A stretch of 64,000 nt of DNA from Ottelia alismoides (lineage: Eukaryota > Streptophyta > Magnoliopsida > Alismatales > Hydrocharitaceae). The stretch lies in contig JAZKJV010010119.1 of the NCBI GenBank assembly GCA_037367405.1, forward strand, positions 186,001-250,000, written 5' to 3'. The translations under genes were made by a program, and so were the position numbers. This document shows positions 35,501 to 48,320 of this stretch, one piece after another; position 1 is the first letter of the stretch, and each line of letters begins with the position of its first letter. The notes beneath the pieces were generated by a model. The model worked only from the letters and a program-made list of their open reading frames with translations. It ran no database searches and was not told the origin of the DNA.

Positions 35501-36619
35501 AATGGACACGATCTCCAATCCGAACCGTATCTAACAAAGGAATCCATAAACAACTGTGTATTGTGACAATGTTGATATCAATGATCAACAACTTTCTCTA
35601 ACGATATTCTCACACAGGAAGTCCTCTCTTCAGAGGGGGCCAGGAAAGCATAGTCGATCCATGCTCACTTGTCAATTTGGAGACTGAATCAATGTTACTG
35701 ATAAGCATGTTCGAAGAAAATTCATGACAAACTAAACATGAGGAATTCATTGCATATATTTTCAATAAATTCATTTCACAGCCAAGGGTGACAGGGCTGG
35801 ACAACATCTCATTGATTGTAGCAAACCATTCACCAACCAGCTTGGTGACTGAGATGTTCATGGAGCAAACCAAACAATTGGTAGAACTGGAACAACTCCC
35901 AGTAGGTCTATGTTGGAAATGTGAGCCCACATCGATCCATTATGCAATATATGTTATTGCAATTCACTTGTTAATATGAAAATGAAGACTATTTAGTTTG
36001 CAAAATAGGACCATTAGTATAATTAGGATTATGTACCATGGCCATTTTAATGAGTATAAAATTGTTGATTTAAATATTGAATCATAGAAGCCAATACTCG
36101 GATGATATCTAAAGAGTTAAATTGAGGACTCATCAAGCACCGTCAAATGGTTGTTAAGAAAGGATATCCAGCTTGAGAAGGAGATGGAAATCCTTCTCTA
36201 AATGCTAATATTCGACCAAAGGAATAGAGATTAGGAGGTGCTAGATAAGTTTGGTTAAAAAGTTGACTTAATGAGATCCAAATAACCAAGACCTATGTCG
36301 TATGCTATTACAATATAGGCATGCATCCTCTAATAGGAGATAGATGTGTTATTTTATGTCTAAGTATGTACATTTGGTAGACAGAGAGATTGATGACCCA
36401 TTCAAGGTCTATACACCGGCGAGTTAATGTGCATACACTGGCGTATGAGTAATACGATCTCTCAGAGGGATCATAGAGGTTCATTACCAAACCGGAAGAC
36501 ATGAGCTCATTCATGAGATATTGGAATCAAATTCCATGCATGGTCGTCTCACAATGGAAGCTTGAATGAATTTTTAGGTATGATATATGCTTTTGGAAAG
36601 TATTTGATCAGTACCTAGG
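35501..36619 (+). other. Unassigned 3' remnant of element H
   Basis: About 1.1 kb downstream of the protease. Short frames are interrupted by stops, and no RT motif (such as the YxDD box) is seen. It ends at the E4 LTR; the five bases before that LTR are CTAGG (36615-36619). The far side of the E4/E5 complex is not available to test a duplication. Confidence 0.4.
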
Positions 36620-39600
36620 TGACGAGTCCGAGAATACCCTCTTTAATTTGTAGGAATTAACATGCAAATAAAGGAATTTGTCGTTTCGTTGTTGGCGGGT
36701 AATCAAAATCAATCTAGAAATAAACACTTAATTTAATTAATCAAATTTAATCAAAGCCATTTTATGTTTATTTATCCTAGGCAAACCCTGGGGTCGAACT
36801 CGAGGAGGCAAAGGAACAACCTAGGATTATGTCTTATCAATGTTCATACACATTTTTCGTGGCAGAATATTTTTGGTATTTTTAATGTAATTTTTTAATA
36901 CAATTGAAAATATGGCCAATTTTAAGGACTATAAATTAATATCAATCAAATAATGTTCAAAAATTATAAAACTTGATCGAAATATGAATAATGGTGAAAT
37001 AAATGCACTACAATATTTTTGGAATTTTCGGATATAATATGAATATTTAATGAATTAATGAATGCAAACAAGATGAATCTCAATAATCAATTATTACAAA
37101 TATTAAACCAATTTATTCAGAGAAATAAAATTATATAATATATATCAATAATTGAAATATCCTAGAAAAATCTTAAACTAGAAAAATATGAGTTTAATAC
37201 CTATTAAAAATTAAATATTAAAATCTACAAAATGATTTTTATTGAGAAAATGATGCACGCAAAAGCAATCTTTTTGTGCACAGTGTGAAATAAAGTAATT
37301 CTACTATCCATTAATTTTTGGTAATTTTTCGAGCAATAGTTAATTATCTATGAATTTCTAAGCAAATATTGGACAAATTATGCAATTTTTCACACAAATA
37401 TAAATAATTAATTAATCACTGAGATTAAAAATATGAAACATATGCCATAATGGGTAGAATCAATTGAAGAACACAATGCTATTTTTTGAATAATTAAATT
37501 ATGCAAGAATAATGTTCAAATAATAGAGGGAACAAATGGTTCTATATACAAAAATAGAAAATTAATTAAGATAACAAAATGCAGAACAAGGGTGTAAGTA
37601 GAATTATCGACACCTAGAGGGTCTTTTTGTGCAAAATTCACTAGGAGTCACATGCAAAGCACATGACCATGGTTGACAGGGGCACGTTTGCGGATGAGAG
37701 AACTTGTGGGGGTATCTTCGCAATTGACCCCTATTACACTTGCACCTCACAAGGGAGGGTCTCGGTCCTCCCCCTGGTGGTTCACGACCAATGAGAGGTA
37801 GAGAGGGAATAGAGGAGGGTGGTGCAAACCGACGTCGTCTAGGAATATCCTACAAGAAGAGTGCCTTCCAGTTGTTAATGAAGATGGAGGCCGAGAAGGT
37901 GGTGGGAGCCCTGCTGCTCTTCGACTATCAAGTGAGTCAGAAGGTGTTGTCGGAGGAGCAACAGAGGATGAACGACCCCACCTCTCGATGGTGATGAAGA
38001 GGAGGCAGAGGTGGTTGCGGATGAAGATATACGAATGCAGCTGATGTCAGCACTAGTGAAACAACAAGGTCAGAGAAGGTGGAAGCTTTTTGATGGATAA
38101 TTATGGTGAATCTCGATGGCATTGAGATGGCGGACCAGGACACGAGCAACTGGTGGCTCTGCAACGACATAACAAGGATGATGCCGGATCTCGTCAAAGA
38201 AGGATGGAGGGACGATGTTGTCATCACAGGCACCCTCCTCTTTTGATGTGCATCGCGGATGATTCTTCAATAAGGTGGTAGGGAGACTTATTTAAGACGG
38301 TGATGCCTACATTGATTGGGTTTGGAGATCAAAGATACGAGGAGATTGACGAGTAAGCATTCAGGATTGGCGATATGATGGAGGTACGAATTGGAATAGC
38401 AACAACTTTGATTTATTAGGAGATGGAGATCAGATTGGAGCAGCGGTGGGTCACGATTAGGAAGGTGGGATCAAGAAGATGGCGGCTGCGCGAGATCCGT
38501 ATGGAGAAATTGGAAGGAGGTTGGTGATGAAATCGGGGAGGATACAGCGAGGGTGAAAGGGATCAAAGGCGGCAGTTATAGGAGGTGGGTAGATTTGGAA
38601 TGTGGCCGGAGATGATGGTCTAGTGGTGGCGTGAGAATGGAAGGAAGTCAGTTGTCGAAAATCATGGGAGGAAGAAGATGGATGTGGGGCGTCCGATCAA
38701 CCGGGAACGGATGGTCCACAAGATGGCACATGGATTTATTATTTTTTATTATTTTTTATTTTATTATTTTATTATTTTTAAAATGTTTTTTAGGTAAATG
38801 AAAAATTAGCTACGAAAAATGAGTGACATGTGGCGGATCTATGAGCTACCACGTGTCAGCTCTAGAAAATTTGAAAAAAATAAAAGTAGAGAAAAATTAA
38901 AAAGAAATAGCAAACTTCCTCGAATCGAAAAATTTTCTTCAAGAAAGTTGTTTGTCTTGACAAGATCTACAATTATAATGAAGAGACCAAAAAAAATAGG
39001 TCATTTGCACAAAGTGATATTTTTGGTGATATTCTATGTACATAGAATATCTTGATTTTTGAGTTCTGTATTTTTTTTTTATTTTTAAATAAGATAAAAA
39101 TTGGGAAAATGATAAAATCAGATATAAATATTTACATATTACACTACTTTTTGTATTTTTATTAATTAAGAAAATGAGGAAATAAAATAAAGTACGAAAA
39201 AGAGGACGTTTGTACAAACTATTAGTGAACACTAAGACTCAATTAGTTTCTTTGATTTCAAGCTCATTTAAGATTTGGATTTTTACGTATTTTAATATAA
39301 CTTTTCTCAAAGAAAATAAATGAAAAATAAATAAAATAAAAAATAGTTAAATAATAGGTCGAAATTAGGTAAAATACATAATGTACAAAAGAGGCCCAAA
39401 ACCCAACTTTCACATATGAGTTCTGATTCACTTTAACTTGGTGTTGTTTTGAAGGTAATTGAATATATATTTGTTCAAAAATGAGTAGGATAATATTGGA
39501 CATTGTAAGAGGAAGATATCAACGTTCTAGTCCGACAGGTCCTAAAATTAGGGTTTGGTTTTTTCGTTCACTTATTTTTATTAGTGATTTTTTTATATTT

Positions 39601-39877
39601 TTTATTCATGTTAGTAATTTGTACACAATGGAGATGGATTCAAGTCATTTGGAGTTAGTATGAATTAGTTGAAAATCAAGGAATTTAGCTTATTTACAGG
39701 TCAATTGGGCAGGGAATTTGGCTCCATACATTATAGCAATTATACATGCTAAAATGCAATTATTATTTATACATGCATGAATGTTAATTATGAAAGATAA
39801 TGGATAAAATACATATGAATTTGTGAAGAACTGAGCTTAATTAATCACTTTTAGAGTGATGAATCACAAATTCATCA
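36620..39877 (-). repeat. 3' LTR of E4 (gamma family, 3.26 kb)
   Basis: On the minus strand it starts at 39877 with TGATGAATTTGTGATTCATCA and ends at 36620 (plus strand TGACGAGTCCGAG), matching the E3 LTR end (TGACGATTCGC). A PPT-like AAGTATAGGTGGT precedes its start (39878-39890). The GC-rich part is at about 37620-38700. A degenerate TATA-like motif lies at 38286-38300 and a weakened donor near 38032. No gene. Confidence 0.8.
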
Positions 39878-41206
39878 ACCACCTATACTTAAACCATTCT
39901 CATCCCGGCAATTAAAGAAATGAAATGAAGTAAAATGAGATTGGGTCCCATACCAAGACCACGAGCAAAGTGAAAATGGAGCTAGATTCGGCCTTTGGAT
40001 TGTTAGTTTGGTGGAACTCCTATGAGAATTAGGATTTTAAAATCAAAATCCTCCAAGTTCTACACATCATTGTCATAGTTTCGGCTTAGAGGTCATCGTA
40101 GATGAAATCTCTTCCCAAAGAATACCCCTTGAACATTGAACAATTGACTCGTGTTTGTGAAAGGTTTTAGCTCTTCCCATTAAGAACGTCGGACTACCAT
40201 GCAATCCTCTCCCCCAATAACTCATACTCAAGGAGTCAGGCATTTCCTTCTAAGGTCTATCGCGTTGTGTTCACAATCGAAACGGGAGAGAAATAAAAAG
40301 AAGGAGAAGAGAACTGGAGGGTGACCAGTGTAATCACCTCTCCTTCTGAAGCCGGCTAGTTAAGCCAAGTCTCCACCGAGATCTGCAGGTTTTCTTGAAG
40401 CCTGGACCTTTTTGGTCAAATATTTATTTCGTAGTTGGATTCTTTTATTTTGGATTTTTGGTACTTATGCGTGGATCTTGTTGTGACCCTGCAGATATAG
40501 AATCTTTCTTTCTGTGAATGTTTCGGTATCTTAGAAAATACTGTGACCAGTCGTACATCCCTTATCTGATGTTTTATTACAACCCGTACTCCAGTCTTTA
40601 GATGCCCGTGCTACCAAAAAATAGACTCACACAATCTTCCAACACCATGTTTGAGTTGAGTTATGTGCATTTTGCAAGAGTACAAATTAATTCCCTATTC
40701 AAGAGTCATACCTAGAATGAGGCGACCAGATTAGACACTAAGAGTCAAATTCTACACATTATCATGTGGAACTTGAAGAATTAAGTCAAAGACTTGAAGT
40801 TTCTAAAATCACATTTCTCGGTGAAGTTCCTCTGAAAAAATTAGGTGGATTAAGGTCAAGTAAAGACCACTCTCGGTTTCTTCTCAAAACCCGGTTCAGA
40901 ACCCAAGGGCTTTTCATCAATGCTTGTAATGCTAGATGAAGTGCATATGTGTAAAATGCGAACAATTTTTTTATGAGATTTTTAATTCAAGAAATTTTGT
41001 TGTTTTTTTAATGCAAGGTTTTTTTAAAAAGAATAATAAACCATTTTTTAAAACTTAGGTTACACACGTAGTGTTAGTTGCACAAAACACAAAGTCAGTT
41101 AGTTTTTTTTATATTTTATAAGTTAATTACCCAACCCATAAATAAGAATATATACTTACGTAAATGTATGAGCCATGAGTAAAATATATACAGAGTATAT
41201 ACACAC

Positions 41207-41560
41207 CAACTATACTTAGCGAGTGTTATTTCCTCAGAGCACAAGAATCGCAGAGAAGACATAGCTCATGCTAAGCATAAGAGAGTGAAAAAGAAAAGGA
41301 AAAATAGAGATCGGTCTGCCCACTATACATAGGTTGTGAACAGTCTAAGTATAGAAGAAGGGAAAAATGAGGTGGACGAGTACATGGAATTTAAATGGGG
41401 AGAGTATATACAGCGGGCATCAGGTCCCCCTATACTCAGGCCTTGGCCTAAGTAGATGAAAAAGAGTGAAAATGGGGCAATCAAGAGAAGGAGTGGATGA
41501 GGAGCGTGGTATATACAGATGGCATCGACTCCCCCTATACTTAGGCCTTGGCCTAAGTAG
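41207..41560 (-). repeat. Stem-loop/PPT-like array of E4 (four modules)
   Basis: Modules at about 41210-41280, 41323-41353 (CTATACATAGG with CTAAGTATAG), 41430-41455 (CTATACTCAGGCC with GGCCTAAGTAG) and 41535-41560 (CTATACTTAGGCC with GGCCTAAGTAG). On the coding strand the last two are followed by GGGGGACCTGATG and GGGGGAGTCGATG. The GGCC/GGCC inner stem replaces GGAT/ATCC of other families. Confidence 0.75.
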
Positions 41561-41569
41561 AGGAAGAGG

Positions 41570-42023
41570 ATGTACAAAGGAACCGATGACGTTGGAAGGG
41601 AAGCAAACCGGTGAATAATGAGGTTTTCGCCAGATCTTTTTGTGAGCTTGTGGCGGGAGGTCATAATGATTAAAAGAAGATAAATAAGACGAGTCCCATC
41701 TATCATTAATGTTATTCTCATAATATTCAAGCTGAAGAGTGTTTTGATAGGAAGAAGATGAAGCGTATGAGTCAGATGATTTTCCAACCATCGTTGAAGT
41801 TATCCTCAGAAGAATAGTATTGGAAGGTGGAGGCACTTCAAATATTCTTGTTTTTAAGATGCTTTATCAAGACGTGCTTAGTCTTGTGGTCAATTACCTC
41901 ATCTTCGCATGATGAATACTTTGAAGTAGCAATCTCAATATGGTCATAAGATATTAATCCGATATATTTAATGAGACCAGGAGAGTCGGCTCTCGAGGAA
42001 TAGTAGTGAGGGGTAGGAGTCAT
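41570..42023 (-). pseudogene. C-terminal coding remnant of E4
   Basis: 42023-41838 starts with residues MTPTPHYYSSRADSPG. The TPHYYSS block is shared with E3 (22224-22592). A second, overlapping frame downstream is Ser/Tyr-rich. This is the acidic or Ser-rich tail beyond the protease in gamma-family elements, of unknown role, now isolated from any start. Confidence 0.45.
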
Positions 42024-44017
42024 CCAACGGGAGATGATATTTAGCTTCCTCGTTAGTGAAGAACCGTGAGATTACCTTTTAATTTAATCAAATTAACGAT
42101 CAAAAGATGTTCGTTCGTTGCAGTCGGGAAAAATCAAATTAATCAAAAAAAGCTCAATTAATTATTTGTCCAATGAAAGCAAGCGTTCAACTTTTTTTTA
42201 CTTGATAAGTCCAAGGTCGAACTCAGGGAGGCAATTATCTCCTTAGGTTGGCTTTTAGTCGATCTCGAAATAAAGAGGTACATTTTCTTAATTTTTGAAT
42301 GCAATAATTGTGGAAAATGCAGTTTTGGCAAAGTTCAGAGGCTAAATAGCAAATTTTAATATATTGAATTCCAAGATACTCAAACTTGGCCAAAATGTTA
42401 AAAATTATGAAATTAGGATACTATCAAGTTTTTGGAATTTTTGGATGCAGTATGAATATCCTATGATTAAATGAATGCATACAATGAGATTGTCTATAAT
42501 AAATTATAATAAATACTAAATCTATTTATTTTTGGAAATAAAATTATCTAATATATATCACTAGGTAATATATATTAGAAAAAATATATACCTTAAAAAT
42601 ATTGGATTTAATACATATTATAAATTATATAGTGAAATGCACAAAATGATTTTATAGAGACAAATATGCATGCAAATCAATTCTTCTTTGGCACAATGTT
42701 GTTAACAATTAATTCTACTATCGCTGAATTTTTGGCAATTTTTCGAGCAATAATTAACTATTAATTAAATCGAAGCATATAGTAGGCAAAATATGATAGA
42801 TTCTACAATAATCTTGATTATTAAATAACCAGTGGGAATAAAAATATGATGAGCATCCCATAATATAAAGAATTAATTGAACAAAAAAAATATTATTTTG
42901 AATAGTTAAATGATGCAAAAACCAGTTTAAAATAATAAAGTAAAGAAAAAGGTCTATTTGCAATTACAATAAAATAAATAAAGTGACAATTGGAGTAGGA
43001 GGGCCTAGATGATATTACCAGTCCTGCGAGGGCTATTTTACAAAGTTTACAGAGGGGCATGTACACGGCACATGCCCTCTTGGATGGATGTGCAATACAG
43101 TGATCCTCCAGGGGCTTTGGCGCAACAACCCCACATGCATGTGAGGATCATGTGGGTGGGTTCATTGAAGACGTTCCCCCAACGCATGCGTCGCGTACAT
43201 GGCAAGGGCCTCAGGCTTCATGCTTGTTGGCTCGCTATGGAGAGGAACTGAGGTGATGGTGAGCGGGCCAATGGGTGTTGATGAAGGGGCTCTAGGTTGG
43301 GATGTGCAGCGATGGCGAGCAACAAATCTTGGTGTGAAGGAAGCACGGGCATCCAAGACAGCTACGAGCGATACACACTCATCGATAAGGTCGATATGCG
43401 AGGCGGAGCCGCAAAAGGAGTGCGGAGGCGATCGGAGTTTCTTGACGGTCAGTAGAGGAGCGACGGCAGGTCGAGCTTGGAGTTGTCGAAGGTGTCACAG
43501 TGGTCAAGCCTCCTACTTTCAGTGGCGGAGGGCAATGAAGCGATTCAAAGAAGGTGGAGGTTGATGGCTCCTAGTCTCTGTTGAAAGAGGAAAATTAAGG
43601 GTCGTATTAATCCACAAGGCGGATCAATAGTCGATGCGGTGACAGCTCAATAATCCTCAAATCAATCAACAATTAACCCACAATAAAATATACGCAACAA
43701 GTATTAAAAATGTGGAGTTAAAATTTATTATAACTCTACATGCAAGTGTGTATAGGTGTAAGCATGACTAAAGGTCGAACACTGGGAGGCGAATGGTGAT
43801 GTGGTGAAAATTGGTGGTGCAATTATTCAATTCAATAACCATGTCCAATTCTTTATTGTTTTTGTGGATTTTTGATTTTATATGTTTTTATAGTATTATT
43901 TTTGGTTTTATGATTTTTATTTAGTTTTTAGATTTTGTATTTTTTTAATTATATAATATAGATATATATTTATATATAAAGAGATATGTATAAGAGAAGA
44001 GAGAGAAATATAGTAAA

Positions 44018-44082
44018 TGGATATATATATATATATACACACATATATTTATGTAAATACTCAATATATATATATATATGAG
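44018..44082. repeat. TA-rich microsatellite tract
   Basis: Two runs of alternating TA (about 44020-44036 and 44065-44079) inside the solo LTR. Confidence 0.75.
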
Positions 44083-45967
44083 ATATAATATTTTTTTGGC
44101 TTTTTTATTATTTTAGATTTTTTGTTATTTTTCGGGATTTTTCTAATTTTTATGGATTTTTAATTCAAAAATGTCCCTCATATGGAACTAATTAAATAGG
44201 CCGAAACTAATTTGGGTTTATTTAAAAAATATATAATAATTCCAAAAATAACCCAATTAAATTTTAATATGTTTAATAATATATACATAATTATAAAATA
44301 AGAAAACATATTTTTGGTGTTTATCAAGGGTTTTTATATTTTTTTAGGATTTTGGAGCTTCTTGAAATTTTTATATTTTCTTTTTCTATTTTTAGGGTTT
44401 TTTATTTTCTGGACTCAATATATATATAAATATACCATATATAATTTTTTTTAGAATTTTTCAAAAACATTTTATATTTTTTTGGTATTTTATAAAGTGG
44501 ACAGTACAAAAATGGCTCCTTTTTCATTTTTAATAATTAGGTAAAATGCAAAAAATTCAAAATGGACATGTGGCGTGAAAGTACAAGGCATGAAACATCT
44601 AACCTAATTTTTGTAGAATTTTAGGAGCAACACAGGTATTTTTAATAAATACATAAAAGACACAAAAATAATAAAGCCTGGCAGGGGCATTTTTGCAAAT
44701 AAAATTAACTATAGGGGGCTCTTTGCAAAAATACCAACAGTAATAAACATTTATTTAATGTTTCAGAATTATTTTACAATGTACAAAAATCGCCAGGGGA
44801 TATATGCAAAATTCACACGCCTCACGTGGGACTGCACGTGAGGCGTGGAAGGACCTAAATGTAAATACATGAAACTACATGGGCCCTTTTATAAAATTTA
44901 CAATTATTTTACAACGCTATAATTTATTTACAGAATTAAAAATTAATTACAAAAAGAACAGGGGCTAAATATGAAAATTACCCCCAAGGGCGCTTGATCC
45001 AACGGCTGATACGTGTGACTTATCCACGTGGCGTCTCCACGTTTGCTGATGCCCCTTCGACGATGAACGCTGGAGAATAGATCAGCTGGGCTTATCTGAC
45101 GGTGAAGGCTTCGCTCCATCGGACGGCTGAGCTTCCTCCTGGGATTCCTCCTTCATCCGACGGCAGGGAGGGCATCTGGAAGAACAGGGAGGAAGGTTCA
45201 CCTGGGCTAACTTCCTCCGATGATTTCTCCCTCCCCCGCCGCTCTTAGCTGCTCCCAAGGATCCCAACACGTTGCAGGTGCTTCCAGCTAACCGCAGGAG
45301 GCTTCAAATTGGCCAGGAGGTCACCGGAGAGCCGCAACCAGGTCGATGTTGAGATGGCGCTCCAGGTACCTCCAGCGAACGTCAAAGAACACCTCTAGAT
45401 GCCTCAAAGCATCTTGTACCTGCACAAAATGAAACAAGGGACGAGGGCAAACTGCCTCATCCCGTTAGAACTGAAAATGGATGGAGGGGGGCTTCGGGTG
45501 AAGTTCTCTGACGACGGGTGGGGGATGGAGATCAGATCTCCAGATCCGGTGAAGATCTGGGTGAGTGAAGGTGCCTGGGGCGTGGGAAAATGAAAGGGCA
45601 GGAAAATGGAGGCGAGAGGGTGGTCGGAAAACGTCGGGGGTACCGTGAAATGCTCGCCGGAGCGGAGCTCCGGCGAACTACGGGTACTCGATTTTACGCT
45701 ACACCTAAGACCTAAACACTAATCTAAATGTACGAATAAAATCTACATAAAATACTAACTAAAATGAGTAAATGCGCAACTCTTATACCTGGGGGCCTCC
45801 AGGGAGCAGGACGGACGCCGGAGCTCCGCCGCGACAAAATTTCTTCCTCCTCCGGCCGATTCACGGTGCTATGGAGCACCTCCTGTCACAAGGGCTCGTC
45901 TAGGACCGGATTCAAGGTGTTTTGGGGGAAGTAAGTTGGCCAAATTCAGCCAAGGAGGAGGGGGAAC

Positions 45968-45980
45968 TTATTTATAAACA
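45968..45980 (-). promoter_or_regulatory. TATA box in the beta solo LTR
   Basis: Sense reading TTTATAAATAAG lies 187 bases before the donor-like CAG/GTATAAG, the same spacing as in the E2 LTR. Confidence 0.5.
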
Positions 45981-48311
45981 TGTGTATGTGCCCTTATTGA
46001 CCGGCAAATAATAAGGAATCAGTGATATATACAAGGGAAACAAGCCTTGGGCATGGATGTACAATATGCCAGGAACATTTCTTGTGAAGGTATCAATTGG
46101 GATCGATGGACGGGGCAGCCTGGAAAAATGGGAGAAGAAGGGGGGTCTGACAGATTTGACTAGCTGGTGGCTGAATTATTTATGAACATAATGGGAGCCC
46201 TTATTGACCGGCCAAAAATAAGGAATAAAAGCTATATACAAAGGAAACAAGCCATGGGCGTGTATGTACAATGTTTTGGGAGTAATTTACGTGAAGGGAC
46301 CGATGTCATTGGAGCGACAGGTTGATCGGGAAAATTTGGCAAAAATGCAAGGCTGGACAGATTTGACGGGCTGCAGAGGTTGAGGGGACCGTTGACCGTG
46401 GTCAACATTGGCAGGGTTGTGATTGGTCCATGTCAACCCGAATTTGACTCATTATTTTCACCTAATAAATGAATTTATTAAATTTTACTTATAAAATAAA
46501 AAATGTGTATTAATTAATGTAGTTTTTATTTATGATTTTTATTTAATTTTTTGATGTATTTTATTATGGTTTATTTTAATAATGTGTTTATACGTGTATT
46601 TACATGTATTTTGCGTATTTTATTTTTATTTTGTACATTTATTTTATTATTTCATTTTCTTGATTTATAAATTTATAACTTATTTTTGTGAGTGTAGATA
46701 TATTTTTGTGTAATTTTTATGAGTTTATTTACATATTTAATTAAATAGGTATATGTATATGTAGGTATACTTATAGGTATTTTACCGATATATTATATAT
46801 ACTTTATTTATTTAATGTATTTTATTTGTTTTTATTTTGGATTTATATTTTTAAGAAATTAGATATAATATTTACAATTTAATAAAAATATATGAAGGAA
46901 TAAAATAATAAAAGAATGTGTTCCCCTTTTATTCATGTATATCTATAGCATAGGTATTTTGCCTATGTATTACATTAGCTTACTTAATTTTACAAATTCT
47001 TTTTGGTTTTAATTCGAATTTCAGTATGTATATGTATTATGTATATTATTTACAAGATTCTAAAATTATCAATTTATAGAAATAATAAATAATGAATAGA
47101 ATGAATATTTTAATCAATACCATAAACAATGAGGGCCAAAAACCTAAGTTTCACAGATGAACTCCAAAAATTATGAAACCAATTTTATTAAATAGTTCTT
47201 GAAAAGCTATATACAATTAAAGATGATTTTGGGTGATTTTGAGTTTTTATTTGCAAGATATGGTTCTGTGAAGTTGAGATTCTGGCTTTTCATTCTGTGT
47301 ATAAAATGTACACTGTGTATCATTTTTGTACAAACTCAATTTTTTAATTTTATTCACATTATTATCTACAACTTTCATGTACAAAGTTTCTCTATTTGAT
47401 GAATGAATAATTATATACAAAATAGGTGTCAAAAATCCATAAATAAATGAAGTATTTATTGTACTATTGGCCCGTATCTCCCCTACTTTATTCCTTGTCG
47501 ACCAATTCCATGCTGGCCTTGGTCTCAGGGTTCGGGTCATAAAATATTTGCAATATTTAATTCCTTTTTCTTCTCTTCTCTTTATTCTATAGTTTTGGCA
47601 TTAAAAACATTATTCTATGTACATATAGCACAATAAATAATGAATGCTATTATGGATAGATTGATATCATTTACCTGCATTTGCTAGGGTTTTAAGGCCA
47701 AAATTATAGAATAAAGGTGATGAAATGGAGATTCATCAGTCTCTCCCAGGAGGCGTCGATGATGAATTGGCTATGAAGCGTAGTGTGGATGCAATAAGCG
47801 TGGCAGCAGGTGATGGTGGCGAATGTGGAGGCTAACACACGACCGTCGGGCATTGTTTCGGGGGTTGATGCAAGGGGCAAGGTGTTGTGCAGGGGTGGAT
47901 TGGTCACGCGGAGGGAGAAGCAGAGGGTGGAGACGAAGCGGGATGATGGGGCGATTGAGGGAACATGGTAATGCAGTGGAAATAGAGGAATGGGAGAAGA
48001 AGAAGGAGGTGTGTGGAAGAAAGTGCAAGAAAGGAGAAAGAAAGGACGAAAAAGAAGATGTATACCTGAAGAGTTCGCATGATGTCGAAGATCACGGAGC
48101 TTCGTGGTTAATCGCTCAACGGTTCGGCTGTACCGGAGCTCAGGTAATGTAGTTGGCGGCTGCAGTAGGAAGTGGACCTCCTGGATCTCGCCTGGAGAGA
48201 GGAAGCGCTCGACCACAAAGGCTTCAGGTGTCATTGAGATCTTGATGGGATCTCTCTCTCTCCTTTGTACATAAGATGGCAGATCAGGGACGAGGGAAGG
48301 AGTCAATGGGA

Positions 48312-48320
48312 GTTTATAGG
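48312..48320 (-). promoter_or_regulatory. TATA-like box in the E4/E5 LTR
   Basis: Sense reading CCCTATAAACTCCC lies about 250 bases before CAG/GTATAC (48065), as in the E3 LTR. Confidence 0.48.

Larger units (their letters stand above)
13524..36619 (+). mobile_element. Element H: old Athila-like Ty3/gypsy retrotransposon, interrupted by E2
   Basis: The pieces in order are LTR remnant (to 16340), PBS (16344), leader (16362-18500), gag (18500-20504), then E2 with its ACCAC target duplication, then the end of gag and the protease (34644-35500) and an unassigned tail (35500-36619) cut by E4's LTR. The gag frame reads through the E2 site when the insertion is ignored (a Pro run before 20504 continues as Pro-Ser-Ile-Val-Lys-Lys after 34643), which ties the two halves together. 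It is the only element here with a canonical gag. RT and integrase are not in the window. Confidence 0.75.
39878..42056 (-). mobile_element. Internal remnant of E4 (gamma family; PBS to protease deleted)
   Basis: Minus-strand order: coding remnant next to the LTR (42023-41570), stem-loop array (41560-41207), then the conserved non-coding tail (41150-39878), which parallels 8290-9780 of B. PBS, leader, ORF1 and protease are absent. Sequence jumps from the LTR end (42057) straight into the polyprotein's C-terminal region, so about 3 kb has been deleted. Confidence 0.75.
43579..47738 (-). repeat. Solo LTR, beta family (4.16 kb), with 5-bp target duplication
   Basis: Plus-strand ends are TGTTGAAAGAGG and GGAGATTCATCA, flanked by GTCTC on both sides (43574-43578 and 47739-47743). 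On the minus strand it begins with the palindrome TGATGAATCTCC... and follows the E2 LTR. GC-rich block at about 44990-45930, TATA box at 45968-45980, donor-like CAG/GTATAAG at 45788, TA microsatellites near 44020-44080. A solo LTR with intact duplication indicates intra-element LTR recombination. Confidence 0.88.

Noticed and set aside
35501..36619. Possible RT or integrase part of element H
   Set aside because: No YxDD box, no HHCC or DDE-type spacing and many stops; similarity could not be supported by eye.
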